From Candidatus Binatia bacterium (GTDB taxonomy: Bacteria; Desulfobacterota; Binatia; UBA9968; JAJDTQ01), in contig JAJEAI010000095.1 in NCBI GenBank assembly GCA_022824205.1, forward strand, positions 1 through 64,000: a stretch of 64,000 bases of DNA. The letters are read 5' to 3'. This document shows, in pieces, positions 39,554-47,763 of this stretch. The stretch's first letter is position 1. Every line of letters starts with the position of its first letter. Under the pieces are notes generated by a model. The model was not told the origin of the DNA, made no database searches, and saw only the letters and a program-made list of their open reading frames with translations. A program made the translations under genes and the position numbers.

Positions 39554-40678
39554 ATGAGGAACTTGCGTAAGGGAACAATGAGGGCGTTGCTCGTCGCGGC
39601 GCTGCTATGCCTTGCCATGGCGGCGGGCTCCGGTCCGGCGGCGGCGGCCGACCGGACGGCCGCTCTCGACGAGTTGATCAAGGCCGCCAAGGCCGAGGGC
39701 GGGACGGTCATCGCCCACTCCGTCCTCGAGGATGTCCGTGCGAGAAAGGAAGTCCTCGCGGCGATGAAGAAGATGTACGGCATCGACGTGAAGTGGGAAT
39801 ACGTCGACTTTCCCAACCAGAACCGTTTCGCCGCCCGGTTGATGAAGGAAGCCAAGGCCGGCCGTCAGCCTTCGACGGACGTGTTCAACGGCACGCAGTC
39901 CACGATCCCGCGGCTTCTGAAGGCCAACATGCTGGCGGAGGTCGACAACTGGCGCGAGGTCTATCCGCGCATCCCCGAGGACGCCATCGTGCCCGGGGGC
40001 GGGGCCATTCCCGAGCACACGCGCATCGGCGGCTTCGCCTACAACACGCGGCTGGTGCCCGAGGACAAGGTGCCCAGCAAGCTGGAAGACCTGCTGGACC
40101 CCTTCTGGAAGGGCAAGCTGGCCTCCACCACCTACGCCGCGGTGTGGGACCGCGCCAGCGTGAGCCAGCAGGGCACCTTCGATGAGGAAAAGGCGGCGCG
40201 CATCCGCGGCCTGCTGTCGGAGATGGTCAAGAAGGGACACATCGTCGGCCTCATCGGCTGCGGCGACGAGAACCGCATCGCCAGCGGCGAGTTCGTCGGG
40301 CTGGCGATGATGTGCAGCGCCAACAACGTCTGGAAAGGGGCGGCCAAGGGCGCGCCGCTGAAGATGGCCTACATCGAGGAAACCAGCAACCTGACCCACT
40401 CGTACATGGGGCTGCTGAAGCAGGCCAAGTATCCCAACACGGCAAAGCTGTTCATGGTGTTCATGCAGACGCCCGAGGGACAGGCGCTCAACCGGAAGTG
40501 GGAACTGGCGGACACGAGCTTCTATCCCGAGAACAACATGTACAAGATCGCCAAGGACCTCAGGGACCGGGGCGTGGCGCCGCCGTACATCAGCATCCCG
40601 ACCTACATGAAGGTCAAGCCGACGGTGGAGAAGTGGAAGGGCGAGTACAAGAAGATCCTGGTGGGTCAGAAGAAGTAG
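39554..40678 (+). CDS. ABC transporter extracellular solute-binding protein (family 1, iron/polyamine type)
   Basis: A 374-residue exported receptor. The signal peptide (MRNLRKGTMRALLVAALLCL to AAAAD) precedes a type 2 binding fold (LDELIKAAKAEGGTVIAHSV, TDVFNGTQSTIPRLL, GGFAYNTRLVPEDKVP). ATG 39554 is preferred over 39530 because AAGGAGGAA sits directly upstream. The fused permease follows 18 bases later, so the two form one transporter; the ATPase must be supplied from elsewhere, possibly from 32369-33439. The neighbouring enzymes suggest an organic rather than an iron ligand. Confidence 0.88.
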   Translation: MRNLRKGTMRALLVAALLCLAMAAGSGPAAAADRTAALDELIKAAKAEGGTVIAHSVLEDVRARKEVLAAMKKMYGIDVKWEYVDFPNQNRFAARLMKEAKAGRQPSTDVFNGTQSTIPRLLKANMLAEVDNWREVYPRIPEDAIVPGGGAIPEHTRIGGFAYNTRLVPEDKVPSKLEDLLDPFWKGKLASTTYAAVWDRASVSQQGTFDEEKAARIRGLLSEMVKKGHIVGLIGCGDENRIASGEFVGLAMMCSANNVWKGAAKGAPLKMAYIEETSNLTHSYMGLLKQAKYPNTAKLFMVFMQTPEGQALNRKWELADTSFYPENNMYKIAKDLRDRGVAPPYISIPTYMKVKPTVEKWKGEYKKILVGQKK

Positions 40679-40696
40679 ATTCCCGAGGCCGGCTTT

Positions 40697-42442
40697 GTGG
40701 ACACCACCGTAACAGCGGACAGACCGGCGGGCGCGCGCCTGGGGCGTTTCCTGGGCGCGCGCTTCGCCCTCATCGCCTTCACCGGCGCGGTGCTGTCCGT
40801 GGTCCTGGTCCTGCTGGCGGTGATCCTGGACATCGCTTTCCAGGACCCGCTGGATTCCTCGGTCTATACCCTCAAGAACTTCAGCGACCTCTACCTGGAC
40901 CCCTTCGTCTACGGGGCGTTGTACAACACGGCCGTTTTCACGGCGGTGACGGTGTTCGTCGCCCTTGTCTTCGCCGTGCCCATCGCGTGGCTGGCGGAGC
41001 GTACCGACCTCCCCGGCCGGAGCCTCGTGTTCCCGCTGATGACCGCCAGCGCCATCATCCCGGGGACCTTCGGCGCCCTGGGCTGGCTGTTCATGTTCCA
41101 TCCGCGGATCGGCACCATCAATCACTGGCTGATGGACCTGCTGCCGTTCATCGACTCCCCGCCCATCAACATCGTCTCGGTGTCGGGCATGGGGTTCATC
41201 TCGGGGCTGGGGCTCTCGTCGCTGGCGTTCATCATGCTGGCGGCCACGTTCCGCGCCATGGACCCGGCCCTGGAGGAGAGCGCGCAGATCCATGGCCTGA
41301 GTTTCCCCCAGCGCATCTGGCACGTGACGCTGCCGCTCATGTGGCCCGGCATCCTGGCCGCGGGCATCTACATCGGCACCATCGGCCTCGCCTCGTTCGA
41401 CGTCCCCGCCATCATCGGCATGGCGAACCGCATCTTCACCTTCAGCACCTTCGTCTTCAACGAGGCGGATCCGCAGGAAGGCCCGCCGAACTTCAGCATC
41501 GTCGGCGCCGCAAGCGTGCTGATGATCGTGGTGGGGCTATTGCTGAGTTGGTGGTATCTGAAGGTGATCGGCCGCTCCCACCGCTACACGGTGGTCACCG
41601 GCAAGAGCTACCGTCCCAACATCGTCCCGCTGGGGCGGTGGTGGATCGTGGGTTGGGCGTTCATCGGCATCAAGCTGGGGCTGGGCATCGTGTTCCCGTT
41701 CCTGGCCCTGGTGTGGGCCTCGCTGATGCCCTACTTCCAGCCGTTCTCCATGCAGGCACTGGCGTTCGTGTCACTGGACAACTTCCGCCAGATTCCTTGG
41801 GACATCTTCTGGATGGCCACCAAGAACACGGCGATCCTGACCCTGACCGTGCCCACGATCCTGATGTTCGTCGGGCTGGCGATCTCGTGGGTGGTGATCC
41901 GCTCCGGGTTCCGCTACGCGTGGCTGGTGGACATGATCGCGTTCCTGCCCCACGCGGTCCCCAACCTCATCTTCTCCGTGGCCATCCTGGTCATCGCGCT
42001 GTTCTGGATCCCGGAGTACATCCCGTTCTACAACACCGTGTACATCATCCTGGTGGTCTTCGTGATCGCGCGCATCAGCTTCCCCACGCGGGTCTACAAC
42101 AACGCCCTGCTGCAGATTCACAAGGAGCTGGACGAAGCCGCCTACGTCTCGGGCCTCGGCCCCTTCGGCGTGCTGCGGAACATCCTGGTGCCGCTGCTGG
42201 CGCCGGCGACGCTCTACGCCTGGATCTGGGTCGCGCTGCTGTCATACCGGGAGCTGACCCTGGCGGCCTTCCTGACCGCCAAGGACAACCAGACCCTGCC
42301 CACGCTGGTGCTGAGCTTCGTCACCCGCGGCGAGTCCACCGTGGCGGCGGCCATCTCCCTGCTGCTGCTGGCCTTCATGGTGCCGCTGGTGGTGCTGTAC
42401 TTCTTCTTCGGCCGCCGCACGTTGCAACTGGGCGGCGCGTAA
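40697..42442 (+). CDS. ABC transporter fused permease (FbpB/SfuB-like, two permease domains)
   Basis: A 581-residue protein with about 12 membrane segments and two permease domains. The EAA loops appear as LEESAQIHGLSFPQRIW near 205 and LDEAAYVSGLGPFGVLR near 480. This duplicated layout is typical of iron/thiamine/polyamine-type transporters. The start is GTG at 40697, with GAGG at 40685-40688. It ends the operon and is convergent, 6 bases apart, with the first bicupin gene of the minus strand. A second homologous fused permease lies at 55544-57370. Confidence 0.88.
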   Translation: MDTTVTADRPAGARLGRFLGARFALIAFTGAVLSVVLVLLAVILDIAFQDPLDSSVYTLKNFSDLYLDPFVYGALYNTAVFTAVTVFVALVFAVPIAWLAERTDLPGRSLVFPLMTASAIIPGTFGALGWLFMFHPRIGTINHWLMDLLPFIDSPPINIVSVSGMGFISGLGLSSLAFIMLAATFRAMDPALEESAQIHGLSFPQRIWHVTLPLMWPGILAAGIYIGTIGLASFDVPAIIGMANRIFTFSTFVFNEADPQEGPPNFSIVGAASVLMIVVGLLLSWWYLKVIGRSHRYTVVTGKSYRPNIVPLGRWWIVGWAFIGIKLGLGIVFPFLALVWASLMPYFQPFSMQALAFVSLDNFRQIPWDIFWMATKNTAILTLTVPTILMFVGLAISWVVIRSGFRYAWLVDMIAFLPHAVPNLIFSVAILVIALFWIPEYIPFYNTVYIILVVFVIARISFPTRVYNNALLQIHKELDEAAYVSGLGPFGVLRNILVPLLAPATLYAWIWVALLSYRELTLAAFLTAKDNQTLPTLVLSFVTRGESTVAAAISLLLLAFMVPLVVLYFFFGRRTLQLGGA

Positions 42443-42448
42443 GCCAGC

Positions 42449-43312
42449 CTATCCGGCCTGCGCCACCTGCTCCGCGCGGCTGGTGTACTCCTGCGAGAGC
42501 GCCAGCGGGTTCCGGGTGTAGAGGATGATGCGCGTGGTGAGCATGTCGCCGATGTTCCGGTGCGAGCAGCCGGGCGGAATCCACAGCATGTCGCCGGTGT
42601 CGAGCATGAACTCGCCTTGGGTGGTGCGCGTGCCGCGCTGTCCGGTCAACTGGAACGCGACTTCGTCCTGGTTGAAACCGCGGTGGTAGATGCGCTGGGA
42701 ATCGGCGCGGACGGTCATCTCCACCATCAGGTCCTCGTTCTCGATGAGCTCGAAGTGCCGGCCGCCCGACGGCCCTTCGTCCACCTGGTCCAGCACCTCC
42801 GAGGGCTTGAGCACCAGGCATTCCGCCGCGGTGGTGCGCTCGTCCTTGGCCGGGTACCCCTTGGCCACGTGCAGGGGCTCGCGGGTGTACACCACCAGGC
42901 GGGTGCCGCCCGCGGGATTGGCGCGCGCCACCCCCGGAGGCAGCGCCAGCACCTCCCCCTGAGCCAGCTCGAAGTCCCCTTTCGCGGTGGGCACTTTGCC
43001 GGAGCCGCCCACCTGGACGCACACCAGGTGCCGGTCCCGCGAGGCCGCGGCGGGCTCGGCAAAGGCGCCGGTCACCAGCTCGATGCTGACGTCGTCATTG
43101 GACAGCACCGGAAGGCGGCGCTCTTCGCCGTTCTCCCCCGGAAGGGACGTCGTCAACACGCTCAGGGGCTTCAACAGCAAACACGGACGTTCGAACGTCT
43201 CGGTGCAGTTGATGACGTCCCTGTCCTCGTCGATCTCTTTCCACTCGCGCTCGGGCTCGTGGCCGCCGAGGTTGCCGATAAAGGAATAGGTGTTGATCTC
43301 CTTGATGGCCAT
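42449..43312 (-). CDS. Bicupin protein (copy 2)
   Basis: A 287-residue double-cupin protein. Cupin 1 includes GDFELAQGEVLALPPGVARAN near 120-140; cupin 2 includes IYHRGFNQDEVAFQLTGQRG, EFMLDTGDMLWIPPGCSHRN near 210-255. The latter resembles the substrate-binding cupin of homogentisate-type dioxygenases with His-containing strands. The start giving MAIKEINTYSFIG follows the usual spacing from GGAGGG. It is second of a minus-strand pair, 97 bases after copy 3, so the two may form a hetero-oligomer or act in sequence. Confidence 0.78.
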   Translation of the reverse strand: MAIKEINTYSFIGNLGGHEPEREWKEIDEDRDVINCTETFERPCLLLKPLSVLTTSLPGENGEERRLPVLSNDDVSIELVTGAFAEPAAASRDRHLVCVQVGGSGKVPTAKGDFELAQGEVLALPPGVARANPAGGTRLVVYTREPLHVAKGYPAKDERTTAAECLVLKPSEVLDQVDEGPSGGRHFELIENEDLMVEMTVRADSQRIYHRGFNQDEVAFQLTGQRGTRTTQGEFMLDTGDMLWIPPGCSHRNIGDMLTTRIILYTRNPLALSQEYTSRAEQVAQAG

Positions 43313-43409
43313 GTGGTGTCCCTCCTTCGCGTGCGTCTTTAACGATTCTTCCCGCGGCTGCCGGCATGAGCCGCCCGGCACCGACCCCGCGCGTCTCGCC
43401 GCGTCGCCT

Positions 43410-44543
43410 TCAGGCGTTGGCCGCGGTCTTCCACCAGTCGGCTTCCTTGTGCACCGTGCTCTCCACCGTGAACGTGCTGTTGTAGACGTGCCGCGTAGGA
43501 TCGATGGGCACGTGCCAGCGCAGCTTGCTGTAGAAGTTCAGGCGCAGGAACTCCTCGCTGTCCGGCGGCACGCTGATGACGCTGTGGGAGATGCCCAGCG
43601 GGATGATGGTGATCTCGCCGGGAGACACGGCCACGTTCTCGAACTCGGAGAGGTCGAGGGCGTCGCCGCGGAACTGGATGCGCACCTCCTCGCTCTGCAG
43701 CGCGCGGTGGAAGGCGAACTGCTCGTCCTGCATGTTGTAGGTGCGCACGCGCATGCTCTGGGACTCCATCAGCGCCAGCAGCGCGGCTTCGCCGCCGGCT
43801 TTCCCCAGCACCATGGTGAAGTGGTCGAAGGCGCGCAGCTTGCGGATGCCGCTCTCCTGCTGCTTCGGCTTGAGCGTGGAAACGCCCACCAGGGAGTCGT
43901 ACTCGCGCTCCACCACCGTGAGGTCGTCGGGGCCGTCGTCCCAGAAGTGCATCTTCTCGATGACCTGTCCGCGGACGTTCTCGTTGGGCGCCTCCAGGCC
44001 ACTCCAGTTGGGGCCGCCGTGGCGCTTCACGACGAACGATTGGTGGCTCGTGTACTGCTCTTCGTCCAGGACGTAGTCCACGGCCTCGCGGTTGATGCAG
44101 AAGTAGCGCAGGCTGTCGTCGCGTCCGATGGAGCGATGGGAGATGCCCCCGGGGACCAGCATCACCTCGCCCGGCGTCATCTCGTAGACGCCGAACTCCG
44201 TCTCCACGGTGGTGTTGCCGCAGAACTGGAAGTAGACCATGTCGCAGTCGACGTAGCGGTGGAACGCGTCCTGGACGCCCACCACGCTCTCGGCGCCGAT
44301 GCGGTGGTTCTCGTTCTCCAGGAACACCAGCGCCTGGTTGGGCACGTTGAGCATGTCGAACGGCCGGAACTTGGGGGTGTAGCGGGTGCTCCGGGCCGTG
44401 CTCATCAGGCCCGCCTTCTTCCGCTCCGACCACGCTGCCAGCCCGGGCCTGGGGAAGTCCTTCCACGTGGTCATGAACTCACCGATGTCTTTCTGGGCGT
44501 AGACCTTCTTCTCCGCGGCTTCGATCTGTTCCTTGGTGGCCAT
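43410..44543 (-). CDS. Bicupin protein, homogentisate-dioxygenase-like (copy 3)
   Basis: A 377-residue double-cupin protein closely related to copy 1 (GEFMTTWKDFPRP, FRPFDMLNVPN, DMVYFQFCGNTTVETEFGVY, PGEVMLVPGGISHRS). The second cupin has FAFHRALQSEEVRIQFRGDA and PGEITIIPLGISHSV. Annotated relatives are called homogentisate 1,2-dioxygenase-like, but the activity is unproven. The 83 codons upstream in frame are not coding-like and the ATG at 44543 is kept. It leads the bicupin pair, with a promoter candidate about 80 bases upstream. Confidence 0.78.
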   Translation of the reverse strand: MATKEQIEAAEKKVYAQKDIGEFMTTWKDFPRPGLAAWSERKKAGLMSTARSTRYTPKFRPFDMLNVPNQALVFLENENHRIGAESVVGVQDAFHRYVDCDMVYFQFCGNTTVETEFGVYEMTPGEVMLVPGGISHRSIGRDDSLRYFCINREAVDYVLDEEQYTSHQSFVVKRHGGPNWSGLEAPNENVRGQVIEKMHFWDDGPDDLTVVEREYDSLVGVSTLKPKQQESGIRKLRAFDHFTMVLGKAGGEAALLALMESQSMRVRTYNMQDEQFAFHRALQSEEVRIQFRGDALDLSEFENVAVSPGEITIIPLGISHSVISVPPDSEEFLRLNFYSKLRWHVPIDPTRHVYNSTFTVESTVHKEADWWKTAANA

Positions 44544-44623
44544 GGGTGCGTCCTCCGAGGCAGGGAGCGAGGCTACGGTTGCCGACGGTCTCCCCTGCCC
44601 TTGTTTGTCCGTGACACGCATGG

Positions 44624-44653
44624 ACGATACATCACCCGACCCAGGGTTGGCAA
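44624..44653 (-). promoter_or_regulatory. Candidate promoter of the bicupin pair
   Basis: Minus-strand TTGCCA (44653-44648), 18-base spacer, TATCGT (44629-44624), with its -10 about 80 bases before the start at 44543. The TTGCC-type -35 and 18-base spacing resemble the promoters at 18.4 and 22.6 kb. Confidence 0.45.
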
Positions 44654-44693
44654 TACGACCGGCGGCCCCGTTTCCCCACCCCGCACCGCCTGG

Positions 44694-44713
44694 AGTCCCG
44701 TTTCCGCGGGAAT
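44694..44713. repeat. Diverged ATTCCCGC-family palindrome
   Basis: AGTCCCGTTTCCGCGGGAAT differs from the 20-base palindrome of the other copies at two positions and is preceded by the same CCTGG. It lies in the 316-base divergent gap 44544-44859, between the two promoter candidates; nothing else is recognisable there. Confidence 0.65.
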
Positions 44714-44748
44714 GACGATTCGGGTGTTGGCAGAGCGCGCCTCCGGGT

Positions 44749-44777
44749 TTGACCGGCAGCGTGCAACGCAGTATGTG
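44749..44777 (+). promoter_or_regulatory. Candidate promoter of the SDR/VOC cluster
   Basis: TTGACC (44749-44754), 17-base spacer, TATGTG (44772-44777), about 80 bases before the first SDR start. The -10 is weak. Confidence 0.35.
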
Positions 44778-44859
44778 CAAGTGTATCTTCAACCGGACCG
44801 CCCGTCTCCGGGTATCCTCCCGAAGGGCGGCCGTGACATTGACTCGTCAGGAGACCCGA

Positions 44860-45663
44860 ATGCGCTTGAAGGACAAGATCGCCATCGTCACCGGCGCCAA
44901 CGCCGAGTTCGGCAGCATCATCAGCAAGGCCTTCGCCGCCGAGGGCGCGGACGTGGTGTGCGCGGACTGGAAGCAGGAGGACGCGGACGCCGCGGCGGAG
45001 CGCGTGCGCGCGGCAGGCCGCAATGCTCTGGCCGTGGGCGTGGACTTGCGTGAGAAGGAAGAAGTCGAAGCCATGGTGCGGCGCACGGTGGAGACCTACG
45101 GCCGGCTCGACATCCTCGTCAACGCTACCGCGCGCCCGCATCACCAGGAGTTCCTGAATTTCAAGGAAGAGGACTTCGACGACACGCTGGCGCGCGGCGT
45201 CAAGCCCTACTTCCTCACGGGGCAGGCCGCGGCCAACGAGATGGTCAAGCGGCGCTACGGCAAGATCGTGAACCTCACGTCCATCGTGGCCAAGCTGGGG
45301 CCGGGGCAGGCCGTGGACTGGGCCGCCGACCGCGGCGCGGTGGATGGGCTCACGCGCTCCATGGCCCACGCCCTGGGCTTCTGGGGCATCAACGTCAACG
45401 GCGTCGCGCGCGGCAACACCCAGCGGCCGCCGTACTCGGAAGGGGTGCTGGAGCGGCTCCGGCGCCTCCCCCTGGGCCGCACCGAGTACCCGGAGGACAT
45501 GGGTCCGCCCACGGTGTTCCTGGCCTCGGACGACGCCGCCTACATCACCGGCACGGTGCTCTACGTGGACGGCGGCTATACCGTAGCCGCCGTCACCGAC
45601 GACCGCTTCCGACCGGAGTGGGCCAAGGCGGGCGCGCAGGGGTGGGACCCCGGCACCGCGTGA
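44860..45663 (+). CDS. SDR-family protein with Trp/Arg replacing the catalytic Tyr/Lys (copy A)
   Basis: A 267-residue SDR. The nucleotide motif TGANAEFGSII near 11-21 and NATA near 88 are family-like, although the glycine motif is altered. Catalytic Ser141 (NLTSIVAKLG) is kept, but the YxxxK pair reads W154-AAD-R158 (VDWAADRGAVDGL). The same Tyr-to-Trp and Lys-to-Arg change occurs in the next gene. The chemistry may differ from classical SDRs; a cofactor-binding or dehydratase-like role is possible. The start giving MRLKDKIAIVTG is chosen over a 37-codon extension. Confidence 0.85.
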   Translation: MRLKDKIAIVTGANAEFGSIISKAFAAEGADVVCADWKQEDADAAAERVRAAGRNALAVGVDLREKEEVEAMVRRTVETYGRLDILVNATARPHHQEFLNFKEEDFDDTLARGVKPYFLTGQAAANEMVKRRYGKIVNLTSIVAKLGPGQAVDWAADRGAVDGLTRSMAHALGFWGINVNGVARGNTQRPPYSEGVLERLRRLPLGRTEYPEDMGPPTVFLASDDAAYITGTVLYVDGGYTVAAVTDDRFRPEWAKAGAQGWDPGTA

Positions 45664-45834
45664 ACGAAGCGCCGGGATCCGGCGACGGGACGACCATGCC
45701 GCCCGTCCGGCAAGAACGACGCGGCCGACGGCCAAGATGACTCACGGATTCACAGGCTTGTTTGGGACGCGGCACACCAGGAGCGTCCAGACCCGGTTGG
45801 CGCCGGGACATACAAGCACACGAGGAGTTACGGT

Positions 45835-46662
45835 ATGAGACTTGAAGACAAGATCGCGGTGGTGACCGGGGTGGGCGCCCGTATCGGCGGCGTCGTGGCC
45901 CCGGCGTACGCCCGTGAAGGCGCGCACGTCGTGGCCGTGGACGAAGACCCGGACAAGGCCGAAGCGGTGGCGGCCCAGGTCAAGGAGCTGGGAAGAAACT
46001 CGCTGGCCCTGCAGGTGGACGTCACCGACAAGGCCGCGGTGGACGAGATGGTGCGACGGGTGGTCTCGGAGTTCGGCGGCATCGACATCCTCTTCAACGG
46101 CACCGGCACGGCCCACAACCAGGGATTCCTGACCTTCAAGGAAGAGGACTTCGACCACGCGCTGGCCGTGGGGCTCAAGGCCTTCTTCCTCACCTGCCAG
46201 GCCGTGGGCCGGCAGATGGCGGAACAGGGCCGCGGCGGCAAGATCGTCAACCTGTCCTCCATCGTCGGCCGGCTGGGGTCCGGCGAGGCGGCGGCCTGGT
46301 GCACCACGCGCTCGGGGGTGGACGCCATGAACCGCGCCATCGCCCAGGCGCTGGGCTACTACGGCGTCAACGTGAACTGCCTGGTGCACGGCGGCATGGA
46401 ATCGATCCCCTACGCCCACGAGGTGGAACGGGCCGAGCGGCGCCGGCGCATCCCGTTCGGGCGCATGGGCAAGGCGGAGGACCTCATCGGCGGCGCCATC
46501 TTCCTCGCCAGCGACGAGTCCGACTTCGTCACCGGGGAAAGTTTGTACGTGGACGGCGGCTACACCACCGCCGCGGTCACCGAGGACGGCTACCGTCCGG
46601 AATGGGCGCGCGCCGCGCATACGGCGGAGGGGCCGCGCAAGGACAAGTACGCCCGGCCGTAG
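45835..46662 (+). CDS. SDR-family protein with Trp/Arg replacing the catalytic Tyr/Lys (copy B)
   Basis: A 275-residue SDR strongly similar to copy A (shared FLTFKEEDFDHAL/FLNFKEEDFDDTL and GGAIFLASDESDFVTGESLY). Ser142 (LSSIVGRLG) is present, but the active pair reads W155-CTT-R159 (AAWCTTRSGVDAM). The two probably arose by duplication and may form a heteromer. It is 171 bases after copy A and 31 before a two-module VOC gene. The ATG is directly preceded by an AGGAGTTACGGT ribosome-binding site. Confidence 0.86.
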   Translation: MRLEDKIAVVTGVGARIGGVVAPAYAREGAHVVAVDEDPDKAEAVAAQVKELGRNSLALQVDVTDKAAVDEMVRRVVSEFGGIDILFNGTGTAHNQGFLTFKEEDFDHALAVGLKAFFLTCQAVGRQMAEQGRGGKIVNLSSIVGRLGSGEAAAWCTTRSGVDAMNRAIAQALGYYGVNVNCLVHGGMESIPYAHEVERAERRRRIPFGRMGKAEDLIGGAIFLASDESDFVTGESLYVDGGYTTAAVTEDGYRPEWARAAHTAEGPRKDKYARP

Positions 46663-46693
46663 GACGCAAGACTCCCACAAGGAGACCGGAACC

Positions 46694-47551
46694 ATGAGCA
46701 CGAACGACGCTCCCGTTGTCCGACTCGATCACGGCGTGGTGCCCACCAACGACCTGGGACTGTCCATCGTGTTCCTCACCCAGGTCCTGGGAGCCGATTT
46801 CCGCCGGCTGGTGAACGCCAACCTGCGCGGGCTCAACCGCGAGGTCCCGGAAATGGCGTTCTTCGTGCTCGCCAACCACGGGGGCTTCGGCTACGCCCTC
46901 CAGGGAGAGCCCATTCCCAAGCCCATCCGTCCCATGGAAGGACCGGTGTGGGGACTGGAACTGAACGAACGGAGCCTGGAGGAAGCGGCGGAGCTTCTGC
47001 GCGAACGCAACGTTCCCGTCGATGGCCCGGTGGAGTACCCGGCGTCGAGTCCCATCGCGGGGTCGCTCTGGATACGGGAGCCCGGCGAGTTCGTCTTCGA
47101 GCTGTCGGCAAGGCGGGAGGACCAGCGCTGCTCCGACCCGGGCCAAGGCCATCTGGGGTTATGCCGCCTCAGCCATGTACGCCTGGAGGTGACCGATCTG
47201 GCTCAGGCGGAGGACTGGTACCGGAACACGCTGGGACTGGTGGACACGGACCAGGTGCCGGGCGACGACCAGTTGACGCTGTCGATCGCCGATACCGGGC
47301 AACTCTTCATCCTGCGCCAGGTGCCGGAGATGACCCAGCGGAGCCACTACTCGCGCGGTCCCCACGTGGACGTGAAGGTGGCCATCGGCGACTACGACGC
47401 CTTCGTGTCCGGGCTGACCAACGTCGAGCGGTACTGGGGGCCGTTCGGCGACCGTATCCCATGGCACGAGCCGGACATGCAGACGGTCTACTTCTACGAC
47501 CCCTTCGGCAACCGACTGCAAGTAGGCGAGAACCGGGGACATCCGCATTAG
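46694..47551 (+). CDS. Two-module VOC protein (extradiol-dioxygenase-like)
   Basis: A 285-residue protein with two VOC modules: residues about 8-140 (RLDHGVVPTNDLGLSIVFL) and 155-280 (RLSHVRLEVTDLAQAEDWY), the layout of type I extradiol ring-cleavage dioxygenases. In the C-terminal module one His is in the LSHVRLEV strand and another in RGPHVDVKV. The third-ligand strand, usually ending in Glu, reads NRLQVGEN, with Gln. Metal binding, and hence dioxygenase activity, is uncertain. It belongs to the SDR/VOC/NicX-like cluster. Confidence 0.82.
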   Translation: MSTNDAPVVRLDHGVVPTNDLGLSIVFLTQVLGADFRRLVNANLRGLNREVPEMAFFVLANHGGFGYALQGEPIPKPIRPMEGPVWGLELNERSLEEAAELLRERNVPVDGPVEYPASSPIAGSLWIREPGEFVFELSARREDQRCSDPGQGHLGLCRLSHVRLEVTDLAQAEDWYRNTLGLVDTDQVPGDDQLTLSIADTGQLFILRQVPEMTQRSHYSRGPHVDVKVAIGDYDAFVSGLTNVERYWGPFGDRIPWHEPDMQTVYFYDPFGNRLQVGENRGHPH

Positions 47552-47576
47552 GAGGCCGTTGAAAAACACGGTTGGC

Positions 47577-47633
47577 GCCCTTCGACTTCGCTTCGCTACG
47601 CTCAGGGCGAACGGTTGAGTTGAGGTAACTCAA
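47577..47633. repeat. Dispersed palindromic repeat and short hairpin
   Basis: CCCTTCGACTTCGCTTCGCT and the following TACGCTCAGGGCGAACGG correspond to the repeat at 78-120 in inverse orientation. Next to it, TTGAGTT (47615-47621) pairs with AACTCAA (47627-47633) around a 5-base loop. A partial second match (CTCAGGACGAACGG) follows near 47670. The region separates the VOC gene from the M29-like gene (212-base gap). Confidence 0.65.
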
Positions 47634-47763
47634 TGAAAATTCCATTCGTCCCGCGCGTTGTCGGAGGGCTCAGGACGAACGGTAAGGACTTCCCGGGCAG
47701 GCCCCTGGCAACATGCGTCACACCTCATGCGTCACACCTCTTATCCGAGACAAGGACACGCAC

